In this document: piece after piece, positions 1 through 6,410 of the stretch | Layout: the number at the start of each line of letters is the position of its first letter | Position numbering within the stretch: position 1 is the first letter of the stretch | Source of the DNA: JAWXCF01 sp034440515 | GTDB taxonomy: Bacteria > Bacteroidota > Bacteroidia > CAILMK01 | Assembly: GCA_034440515.1 (NCBI GenBank) | Contig: JAWXCF010000078.1 | Location: 1-6,602, forward strand | Length of the DNA: 6,602 nt | Direction: 5' to 3' | The notes under the pieces: generated by a model | What the model was told of the DNA's origin: nothing | Database searches by the model: none | Seen by the model: the letters and a program-made list of their open reading frames with translations, nothing else | Translations under genes and position numbers: made by a program

Positions 1-279
1 AAAAGTCAAATAAGAAACATTTTTGGGGAAATTAGGCGTATAGAAACTCTGAATGCCGATATCAGGCAGGTGAAATTCCTTTTATTATTACCCAAGTTGG
101 CATATAGCGTTGCAAAATCTCAGAAGAATCTTAAACCTTATAGAGACGAATTTGAAAAGTGGTATAATGTTGTAAATGAAGGCGTGAAAGACGATACTTT
201 CGGCAAAAGATTTGACAATTTCGTTAATTTTTTCGAGTCGTTTTTAGCATTCCACAGAGTTGTAGCACAAAAAGACTAA
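1..279 (+). CDS. csm2: Csm2, small subunit of the type III-A complex (5'-truncated by window edge)
   Basis: Frame 1 is open from the first base to a TAA at 277-279, giving the last 92 residues of a protein whose start lies upstream. The visible part begins SQIRNIFGEIRR, followed by LLLLPKLAYSVAK (residues 27-39 of the fragment) and a helical tail with FDNFVNFFESFLAFH. A helical protein with an S-Q-(I/L)-R start and a 'LPKLAY' segment is the Csm2 pattern. Csm2 proteins are usually about 120-150 residues, so perhaps a quarter to a third is missing. In Csm complexes several Csm2 copies line the inner face of the crRNA-target duplex next to Csm3 and have no catalytic role. The gene sits 25 nt before csm3, the usual order. 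Internal GTG or ATG codons such as GTG at 70 are not believable starts, because the conserved SQIR segment lies before them. Identification rests on weakly conserved sequence plus strong context. Confidence 0.86.
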   Translation, partial: KSQIRNIFGEIRRIETLNADIRQVKFLLLLPKLAYSVAKSQKNLKPYRDEFEKWYNVVNEGVKDDTFGKRFDNFVNFFESFLAFHRVVAQKD

Positions 280-304
280 TTAAACTAAATAAATAAACTT
301 ATAT

Positions 305-1054
305 ATGAAATTACTAAGTAAGACAATTATAGTCGCTAACATTACGACTAAAACAGGGCTTACCATTGGGGGTTCTAATGCTGCACTTTCTATTGGCAGT
401 GCAGATAAAATTGTCATTAGAAACCCGCTAAATAGCCAACCCTACATACCTGGCAGCAGCATTAAGGGTAAATTTAGATCACTTATTGAAATCAGCCAAG
501 GTACCGTTGGAGATCAATCAATGGGACAAGTAAAAAATGCCGCATACCAAGGTACAGATAAAGCATCTACATTACTATTTGGTAGTGCTCAAAATAGTGA
601 TAAACTAAAGCAAAGACCATCTAGACTTATTGTAGGTGATGCACACTTAACACCGGAATCACTTGAAAAGTTAGAAAAAGCACCAACAGACGTGTTATAT
701 GCTGAAATAAAAGCAGAGGCGGTAATAGATAGAATTACCAGCGCAGCAGTACCCCGTTTTTTTGAAAGAGTACCTGCTGGGGTATCTTTTGAATTCACAA
801 TGATATTGAATGAATTTGAAGATGATGATGTAGAGTATAAAAAACAAGAAAAAGAACTAAAATCTTTGCTAGCAAAAGCAATAAGATTGCTTAAAGACGA
901 CTACCTAGGTGGGGGCGGTTCTAGGGGTAATGGTCAGATTGATATACAGATAAAGTCAGCACATCGTCGAAATATGAGTTGGTATATGGATCCTAATAAT
1001 GAAATAGGAGAAAATGTAACGGAAGAATTTACTAAAATGCTTGTTTATGCCTAA
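305..1054 (+). CDS. csm3: Csm3, Cas7-family backbone subunit and target-RNA endoribonuclease
   Basis: This 249-residue RAMP protein is near the usual Csm3 length. Visible hallmarks are the N-terminal strand with TGLTIGGS (residues 17-24), the SIGSADKIVIRNP segment, PGSSIKGKFR (49-58), IDRIT (141-145) with a following ERVPAG, and a C-terminal glycine-rich loop DDYLGGGGSRGNG around 202-210. Asp34 in SIGSAD aligns with the catalytic Asp of characterised Csm3 (D32 in Staphylococcus epidermidis), so cleavage of bound target RNA at 6-nt steps is expected to be intact. Several Csm3 copies form the filament on the crRNA spacer. The ATG at 305 follows a 25-nt A/T-rich gap after csm2 with no Shine-Dalgarno motif. 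The end overlaps the csm4 start, which suggests translational coupling. Family assignment is firm. Catalytic competence is inferred from the conserved residue. Confidence 0.97.
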   Translation: MKLLSKTIIVANITTKTGLTIGGSNAALSIGSADKIVIRNPLNSQPYIPGSSIKGKFRSLIEISQGTVGDQSMGQVKNAAYQGTDKASTLLFGSAQNSDKLKQRPSRLIVGDAHLTPESLEKLEKAPTDVLYAEIKAEAVIDRITSAAVPRFFERVPAGVSFEFTMILNEFEDDDVEYKKQEKELKSLLAKAIRLLKDDYLGGGGSRGNGQIDIQIKSAHRRNMSWYMDPNNEIGENVTEEFTKMLVYA

Positions 1055-2072
1055 TTATAACTTAGTAAGGTTCCATTTTAATGGTGCTGTTAGGCTTGGT
1101 ACCGGCTCTAATGATCAATCAAGTTCAACTGGCAGGCTTCATAGCGATACATTGGCATCAGCACTGTATATGATGATACTTGAGTTATATAGTAATGAGA
1201 TTGCTACACAATTTATGAATAAAGTTAAATTATCTGGAGCATTTCCATATATTGTTAATAATTCTAATAATTTTGAATATTTCATACCTAAACCGTTTTT
1301 TTCGGGCAAATTTCCTTTCACTTTCGTTTTGAATGAAGATGATGTCAAGAAAAATAAAAAAGTACAATGGTGGCCTATTTCTGCCATTTCGGACTATAAT
1401 CAAGGACTTTCTAAAAAAGGGGATTTAGCTGGCTATGAGATTAATACCAGTTTGCCAGAATTTATAATTCCTAAAGGTTTAATCCCTAAAAATAGTGCTG
1501 ATAATGAGCATAGTAAAGCCGTAAAGACTGAAGAAGTACGCACCAGAATCCAACACGATATGGTGGAAGACACAGTACCCTACACAGTATTGGCTGATAG
1601 ATATGCTGACAAATCAGGCTTATATATGATGTATGAATTTACAGATAATAAACCTATAAATGGGCTTGATCAAAAAACAATAATTACTGCAGCACTTAGA
1701 CTATTAGCAGATACAGGTATTGGCAATGATAGAACTGTTGGCTACGGATTATTCTCTCCAGCTTTTGACAGTTTGCACATATATACAGCTAATATATCCC
1801 AAAAAAGCATTGTGTTAGGTAACTACAACCCTTTAGTGGATGATAATGACGAATTAACCCACCTACTACAAGGTGCCAGTTATGGTTTGGCGTGGCGGGG
1901 GGGCTGGTACACTGGTTTGGCAGATAAATTGAGCTTGAAGCAAAAAGCACTCTTTTTTACAGAGGGTTCTACCTTTAGTAATTTTAAACCAGGTAGAATA
2001 ATTGACTTGACTACACCTCAAATAGGACACCCCGTATATAGACACGGCAACCCGATAGCCATCACCATCTAA
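1047..2072 (+). CDS. csm4: Csm4, Cas5-family subunit gripping the crRNA 5' handle
   Basis: The 341-residue product shows Csm4 marks in order: a glycine-containing first strand (FNGAVRLGTGS, about 11-21), the LHSDTL motif (31-36), a mid-protein EEVRTRIQHDMVEDT segment, the G-rich GIGNDRTVGYG loop (224-234) and a C-terminal RAMP half with WRGGW (283-287), then FFTEGSTF and a terminal GHPVYRHGNP. In the Csm complex Csm4 sits at the base, contacts Cas10 and holds the repeat-derived 5' handle of the crRNA. It has no known nuclease activity. I chose ATG at 1047, which overlaps the csm3 stop by 8 nt. The frame also opens with a TTG at 1041, two codons earlier, but ATG is the more likely start. The stop is doubled (TAATAA), followed by an A-rich run before csm5. 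Codon 284-286 contains a G7 run that stays in frame and encodes the conserved RGG, so there is no frameshift. Confidence 0.95.
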   Translation: MPNYNLVRFHFNGAVRLGTGSNDQSSSTGRLHSDTLASALYMMILELYSNEIATQFMNKVKLSGAFPYIVNNSNNFEYFIPKPFFSGKFPFTFVLNEDDVKKNKKVQWWPISAISDYNQGLSKKGDLAGYEINTSLPEFIIPKGLIPKNSADNEHSKAVKTEEVRTRIQHDMVEDTVPYTVLADRYADKSGLYMMYEFTDNKPINGLDQKTIITAALRLLADTGIGNDRTVGYGLFSPAFDSLHIYTANISQKSIVLGNYNPLVDDNDELTHLLQGASYGLAWRGGWYTGLADKLSLKQKALFFTEGSTFSNFKPGRIIDLTTPQIGHPVYRHGNPIAITI

Positions 2073-2085
2073 TAATTTAAAAAAA

Positions 2086-3276
2086 ATGGCAGAAAATAAA
2101 ACCCATACCATTCAGCTGGAGGTACTTACCCCGACACACATAGGCAGTGGTAATAGAATAATTAAAGATACAGAACTATACGTTGAACAATCACACACCT
2201 ATCTGATAGATATAGAAAAACTATTCTATAAAATGGGTGGCGATGCTGTTGCTGCATCTAGCCTAGCTAACGCTGCTAATAAAAAAGAAGGATTAACTGA
2301 AATAATAAAAAATAGAAAATTTAACCCTCTTGATGTAAGCAAAAAAGTATTTAAAGTGAATATGGGGTCTAGAGAATACTCTGAGCAAATGAAAACTGGG
2401 CTGGGCGCTAACTACATACCAGGCAGCAGTATAAAGGGGGCCATTAGAACGGCACTATTTAAAGATGCGTTGAATACTAAATCGCTTAAACTAACAGGTG
2501 ATTCGAAAAGCGATTTCTATAAGATATTTAATGTAAAAAACATAAATGGATTAGACCACAGGTCTGAAGAAATTAATGATAAAAAACTTACTGACCTAAT
2601 ATTTTCAGGAGTTAATTTAACCGATGATGCCCCTAAAAACGCTATAAATTTAAACGCTATGCGGTTTTTACAAATTGGCGATGCCGAATTTGCACACGAT
2701 AGTACCCATTTATACAAAGTAAATTTATATGCAAAATATTCTAAAATGTGGGATGATGCCCAACCACTAAATATGGCCGCAGAATGCCTTAAAACTGGAA
2801 GTAAAGCTACATTTCAAATAAGAACAGCTAATGCGTTATTAGACTTGAAAAGTAAGCATCAAAATGAATTGAAAATGCTAACACCAGAATTGGTAGATAT
2901 TCATAACATATTCTTTAAGGCTAATAGCTATATGCGTGATTTGTTATACCAAGAAATTAATACATCGGAAAATGAAAATCTAGAAGAACCTGATGAAGTA
3001 CGGGCATTTTTTGATGAAATGAATAATTTATATGAAAATGTTTCTGAATACAATGAAAATACTTGCCTGATCAGAATAGGCTATGGTAGTGGGCATAGAT
3101 TTATGACGGGGGGCTGGCTGCAAGAGCAAAAAACCAGCATAGAAACTGAAATAATAGAGAGAATATCTAGGAAAGATTCTTCAAGTAAATTTAAAGAACA
3201 CAGACTATCTAAATCTCGCCGAGTAACAGGGACAGAAAGACCATTTGGATTTTGTAAACTTACAATACTTAAATAA
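2086..3276 (+). CDS. csm5: Csm5, Cas7-like subunit capping the crRNA 3' end
   Basis: This is a 396-residue RAMP protein. It opens with LEVLTPTHIGSGN (11-23), the first strand and turn typical of Csm5, followed by DTELYV and YLIDIEKLF. PGSSIKGAIR (112-121) is the conserved loop shared with Csm3. The C-terminal part carries IGYGSGHRFMTGGW (331-344) and ends with a KSRRVTGTERPFGFCKL segment, matching the usual G-x-G-x-G-(H/W) and late 'P-G' pattern of Csm5. It is known to cap the distal end of the Csm filament and to be needed for crRNA 3' maturation, partly by recruiting host nucleases. ATG at 2086 directly follows a run of A residues, 13 nt after the csm4 stop. No Shine-Dalgarno is present. 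The last base of its TAA stop is the first base of the csm6 ATG. The family call is firm, and no catalytic role is expected. Confidence 0.95.
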   Translation: MAENKTHTIQLEVLTPTHIGSGNRIIKDTELYVEQSHTYLIDIEKLFYKMGGDAVAASSLANAANKKEGLTEIIKNRKFNPLDVSKKVFKVNMGSREYSEQMKTGLGANYIPGSSIKGAIRTALFKDALNTKSLKLTGDSKSDFYKIFNVKNINGLDHRSEEINDKKLTDLIFSGVNLTDDAPKNAINLNAMRFLQIGDAEFAHDSTHLYKVNLYAKYSKMWDDAQPLNMAAECLKTGSKATFQIRTANALLDLKSKHQNELKMLTPELVDIHNIFFKANSYMRDLLYQEINTSENENLEEPDEVRAFFDEMNNLYENVSEYNENTCLIRIGYGSGHRFMTGGWLQEQKTSIETEIIERISRKDSSSKFKEHRLSKSRRVTGTERPFGFCKLTILK

Positions 3277-4802
3277 TGACAACATATACCATTTTAGCCA
3301 ACGTCGGCAATAGAAACCTCAGCTATAAAGGGCAAACTAGCCTTGATAAAATAGTATTAGCAATGCGTGAAAATGAAATATTTGCTAATACAATAAATGA
3401 TATTCACAAATCATTTAACCCCAAATCATTTAGAGAAGTTACCGAACTCTTGCTAGATAAATATGAAGCCATATATGATGATTTTGCTGTAAATATTATA
3501 ACTAATACTGTAACCTACACTAAAGAAAAATTAGGAGACGTATCTCAAATTATTTTATTCCATACTAATACACCAGATGGTCGAAATGATCAAGATACAA
3601 TCCACTCTGCAGAAATCTTAAAAAAAATACTCACTTCAAAATATTCAATACCAGTAGCAACAAAACAATTACAGTGCTCTGTAGTTGAAGAAAATGGGCT
3701 ATTGATGCGATATTGTAATCACATCAGACCCATAAATAGAGAACTAAACGCTAATCAAAAAATAGCCATAGTATTGCAAGGGGGTTCTACTCAAATGAAA
3801 AATGCGATGAGGGCTGCCGCAGAATTCATTATACCTAGTGATGTCAGGATATTCCTGGATGCGCAAGAGAAAGAAACTGGTGAATCTACAATTAGTCTAT
3901 TAGTACCTACGCATTCAGAGATATTAAACAACCTAAAAATAGTACTGTCACAAATAGAAAATGCAGACTATAGTGGGGCTTTGCAGGTGCTAAGGCAATA
4001 CCCCGAAAAGTTTCAGAAAATTAGAAAATTGATTGAGGTATGCTCAAATAGAATGGGCAATGCTTATGATAAATTAAATCAAATAAGCGGAAAAGCTATG
4101 GAAGATACTGAAATTTTAAATTTTTTTGAAAGTATAATAAATAATACAATTTACAACTCTGGCAATGAAACGATAAATGCTAATATAAGAGAAAATGGAA
4201 ATCTGAAACTGGTAATAGAATATTTAAATAAAGCAGAATTTGATTATTTAAAAGGATATTATACTGAGGCACTTTTAGCCTTTCATCAGTTTATAGAAGT
4301 ATTTGCTAAATATGCCTTTATTAAAACCTCAGGTCTAGATATAGATAACTATAATGTAAATAGTGAAGATATAACCGAACTAATAACAAAACTTAAACTC
4401 GAACAAAGTTATCTTCAGCATTTTGACCCAAAACTAAAGGACAAAATACAAATAGACAAAACAACCCTACCCTACAAACTTTGGTTTCTAGCTGAAGTAG
4501 ATGGCCCATATAAAAAAATAAATGAGATAGTAAAAAAATATAATTCTAGCACTAACATATCAAAACCAATTAAAACTGGAGAAGAAGGAATGTTTGACAA
4601 AATAAGAAACAAATTGGTGCACGAGGGCAAATCTGTAGATAAAGCCCGCCTAGATACTATCTGCGAAAAAAATGGAGACAAAGATTTTAGCACACTTATC
4701 TACAATATCAAACTAGAATTTGGTCTTACAGATACATCAAACACCATAGAAACTATGAATAACTTAGCAATAAAATATGTAAGGGAAAATATTGGATTTT
4801 AA
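3276..4802 (+). CDS. csm6: Csm6, CARF-HEPN ribonuclease activated by cyclic oligoadenylate
   Basis: The 508-residue product has two recognisable parts. The N-terminal CARF (Rossmann-like) domain, about 1-200, has a first strand with ILANVGNRNLSY (6-17), a second motif HTNTPDGRNDQDT (96-108) and the ligand-site loop QGGSTQM (168-174). The C-terminal alpha-helical HEPN domain contains an amphipathic stretch from 318 (NKAEFDYLKGYYTEALLAF) and the catalytic R-x4-H motif RNKLVH (444-449), with the usual Asn after Arg. Csm6 forms dimers whose paired HEPN sites cut single-stranded RNA once the CARF dimer binds cyclic oligoadenylate made by Cas10. Whether the ligand here is cA4 or cA6, and whether the CARF site degrades it, cannot be told from sequence. 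The start overlaps the csm5 stop (TAATG), so the gene is probably translationally coupled. No membrane segment or signal peptide is seen. It is somewhat longer than commonly studied Csm6 proteins. Confidence 0.95.
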   Translation: MTTYTILANVGNRNLSYKGQTSLDKIVLAMRENEIFANTINDIHKSFNPKSFREVTELLLDKYEAIYDDFAVNIITNTVTYTKEKLGDVSQIILFHTNTPDGRNDQDTIHSAEILKKILTSKYSIPVATKQLQCSVVEENGLLMRYCNHIRPINRELNANQKIAIVLQGGSTQMKNAMRAAAEFIIPSDVRIFLDAQEKETGESTISLLVPTHSEILNNLKIVLSQIENADYSGALQVLRQYPEKFQKIRKLIEVCSNRMGNAYDKLNQISGKAMEDTEILNFFESIINNTIYNSGNETINANIRENGNLKLVIEYLNKAEFDYLKGYYTEALLAFHQFIEVFAKYAFIKTSGLDIDNYNVNSEDITELITKLKLEQSYLQHFDPKLKDKIQIDKTTLPYKLWFLAEVDGPYKKINEIVKKYNSSTNISKPIKTGEEGMFDKIRNKLVHEGKSVDKARLDTICEKNGDKDFSTLIYNIKLEFGLTDTSNTIETMNNLAIKYVRENIGF

Positions 4803-4815
4803 ATAATGTAAAGAA

Positions 4816-5832
4816 ATGGAATTACATATCTCTGCATTAGGTGGTAGGCTATCTGTAAAAGATTTTATATTTATAGTAAAACTACCTATAGTAGATGCCC
4901 AAATAGACAATAGTACAGATACATATAGTACAGAGCAACTAAGCCCAGACTTGGTAAAGTGCATTTATCTGTACCCAAATAGTTCTATATCATCTAATGC
5001 TATGTCATTAGCAGTGAACTACCAAATTCCGATTTTTCTATTTGACAAAGATTTAGTACCACAGGGGCAAATATGGTCACATAAATATGGAAGTATTGCC
5101 AGCATTAGGACACATCAACATTTATTTTTTAGAAGTAAAGAGGGTGCTATTTGGGTTAAAGATTTAATAATATTTAAACTAAAACAACAACAATACATAC
5201 TACAACAATTTATTAAGTCTAGCACCAATGCAGCTAACTACATTGCAAACGCTATAATACTAGTTGAAAATTGGGTGCCTACTGTAGATAAGTCTCAATT
5301 AGAAATATTAAGAGGCTATGAGGGGGTATCTGCCAAACACTACTTTGGTTCAATCGGACAATCATTGCCCCCTGCGTTTAGATTTGATTTGCGAACTCGA
5401 AGACCTGCATTAGACCCATTTAATGCAATGTTGAATTACCTATACTCAATACTATACTTTAGGGTAGAAAATTCACTCATATCAGCAGGTTTAGACCCAT
5501 ATTGTTCTATTCTACACGTTAGCCAATATAATAAACCTACACTCGTATATGACTTTATGGAAATGTATCGTATTTGGGCAGACAGTTTGGCAATATCGCT
5601 AGTTAATAAAAACCAAGTCAACTTTAGAGACTTTCAAAGAAATAATATTACAGGCGAATACCTAATAAACATAGAGGCTAGACGAGTAATAGTAACAGCA
5701 TTTAATCTATTCATTAACAATACAGTAAAACGAGGTAAAGTAAACCTTTCTAGAAAAAATCACATAGCAAATGATGCTAAAATACTGGCTGACCATCTAT
5801 TAAATCACTACCATCCACCTAGTTATATATAA
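4816..5832 (+). CDS. cas1: Cas1, CRISPR integrase
   Basis: This 338-residue protein is of normal length with both Cas1 parts. The N-terminal beta domain (about 1-95) runs LHISALGGRLSVKDF, then YLYPNSSISSNAMSLAVNYQIPIFLFDKD and a PQGQIW turn. The C-terminal helical catalytic domain has the metal-binding triad: Glu169 in RGYEGVSAKHYF, His234 in GLDPYCSILHV and Asp246 in LVYDFMEMYR, with spacing close to the family standard. DPFNAMLNYLYSILY is the usual helix before the GLDP motif. All catalytic residues are present, so it is predicted to integrate new spacers with Cas2 at the leader-repeat junction. It lies 13 nt after csm6 and overlaps cas2 by 1 nt, so this type III-A locus carries its own adaptation module. 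No reverse transcriptase is fused to the protein, so RNA-derived spacer uptake is not indicated. The ATG at 4816 puts the first beta strand at the N-terminus as expected. Confidence 0.98.
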   Translation: MELHISALGGRLSVKDFIFIVKLPIVDAQIDNSTDTYSTEQLSPDLVKCIYLYPNSSISSNAMSLAVNYQIPIFLFDKDLVPQGQIWSHKYGSIASIRTHQHLFFRSKEGAIWVKDLIIFKLKQQQYILQQFIKSSTNAANYIANAIILVENWVPTVDKSQLEILRGYEGVSAKHYFGSIGQSLPPAFRFDLRTRRPALDPFNAMLNYLYSILYFRVENSLISAGLDPYCSILHVSQYNKPTLVYDFMEMYRIWADSLAISLVNKNQVNFRDFQRNNITGEYLINIEARRVIVTAFNLFINNTVKRGKVNLSRKNHIANDAKILADHLLNHYHPPSYI

Positions 5833-6293
5833 TGATGATTGCAAAAAAGTCTAAGATAAAAACAGAAACATCTAGATGGCAACAAATGATGTTATTTGAC
5901 GAGCATATAAATGAAATAAATTATTTATTTACACCAATACATATATCACCCCCGCTAGATGAATATTTAAATACACATAATCAATACAGTACTAGGGTAA
6001 AAATAATATGTATGTATGATATTACAAAAACTAAAATAAGAAACTATACCATAAATAGATGCAAAAAAGCAGGAATGTATAGACTTCAAAAGTCTGTATT
6101 TATAGGTGAAATAAAAGAATCAAGCAGGGATGATTTACTATCGTACTTTAATGCACTAAAGTCACAATTGACACCAACTGATAGCATAATTATATTGCCT
6201 ATAACAGAATCTTCCATAACTTCGCTAAAACAATATGGCACACAAAAAGACCTTGATCATTTATTGCTAAAAACTTCAGTTTATTTTATTTAA
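5832..6293 (+). CDS. cas2: Cas2 with an N-terminal extension of about 55 residues
   Basis: The 153-residue product ends with a normal Cas2 core: the first strand KIICMYDIT with Asp63 at the conserved acidic position, then QKSVFIGEI (86-94), and the strand DSIIILPIT (117-125). Cas2 dimers bridge two Cas1 dimers to form the spacer-integration complex. Typical Cas2 proteins are about 85-110 residues and begin right at this first strand. Here about 55 residues come first, including RWQQMMLFDEHINEINYLF and a proline pair at 40-41 (ISPPLDEYL). I chose the ATG at 5832 because it overlaps the cas1 stop (TAATG), as csm6 does with csm5. A second ATG follows directly at 5835. Met19 and Met20 are later options that would still leave an extension of more than 35 residues. 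The only Met nearer the core is Met61, inside the first strand, so no start gives a normal-length Cas2. Function of the extension is unknown. Confidence 0.94.
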   Translation: MMIAKKSKIKTETSRWQQMMLFDEHINEINYLFTPIHISPPLDEYLNTHNQYSTRVKIICMYDITKTKIRNYTINRCKKAGMYRLQKSVFIGEIKESSRDDLLSYFNALKSQLTPTDSIIILPITESSITSLKQYGTQKDLDHLLLKTSVYFI

Positions 6294-6410
6294 TTTTAAA
6301 ATTAGAATAATTATGTTATATTGTACCCGAATTCATAGCAAAACAACAAATAAAAAAATATTAATTATTTACATAAGTGATTGTCTTGCAATTAATTGTC
6401 AGCAGTCAGG
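6294..6410 (+). promoter_or_regulatory. CRISPR leader
   Basis: This 117-bp non-coding, strongly AT-rich stretch lies between the cas2 stop and the first repeat, where a leader is expected. It should hold the array promoter and the sequences that direct Cas1-Cas2 to the first repeat. Visible elements near the repeat are a 10-bp perfect palindrome CAATTAATTG (6389-6398) and two TTGTC copies (6381-6385 and 6396-6400). I found no clear promoter: TTATATTG near 6315 only loosely resembles the Bacteroidota -7 box and has no convincing -33 partner. The leader role is inferred from position and from the repeat orientation. Confidence 0.65.

Noticed and set aside
70..279. A 69-residue small gene starting at GTG 70
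   Set aside because: The same frame is open to base 1 and encodes the conserved Csm2 SQIR segment upstream, so this is only the tail of csm2.
1041..1046. TTG at 1041 as the csm4 start
   Set aside because: An ATG two codons later at 1047 overlaps the csm3 stop and gives the expected N-terminal strand. TTG is a weaker choice.
1897..1903. Run of seven G in csm4 as a possible frameshift or sequencing error
   Set aside because: The frame continues normally through it and encodes the conserved WRGGW motif, so the gene is intact.
589..5621. Several 60-80 residue open frames on the - strand inside csm3, csm4, csm5, csm6 and cas1
   Set aside because: They lie opposite conserved genes, show no recognisable domains and have no associated signals. 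They are shadows of the + strand genes.
6291..6304. Perfect 14-bp palindrome TAATTTTAAAATTA at the cas2 stop, as a possible terminator
   Set aside because: It is entirely A/T, has no loop or U tract of terminator type, and such palindromes are common in AT-rich DNA. A terminator is not supported.
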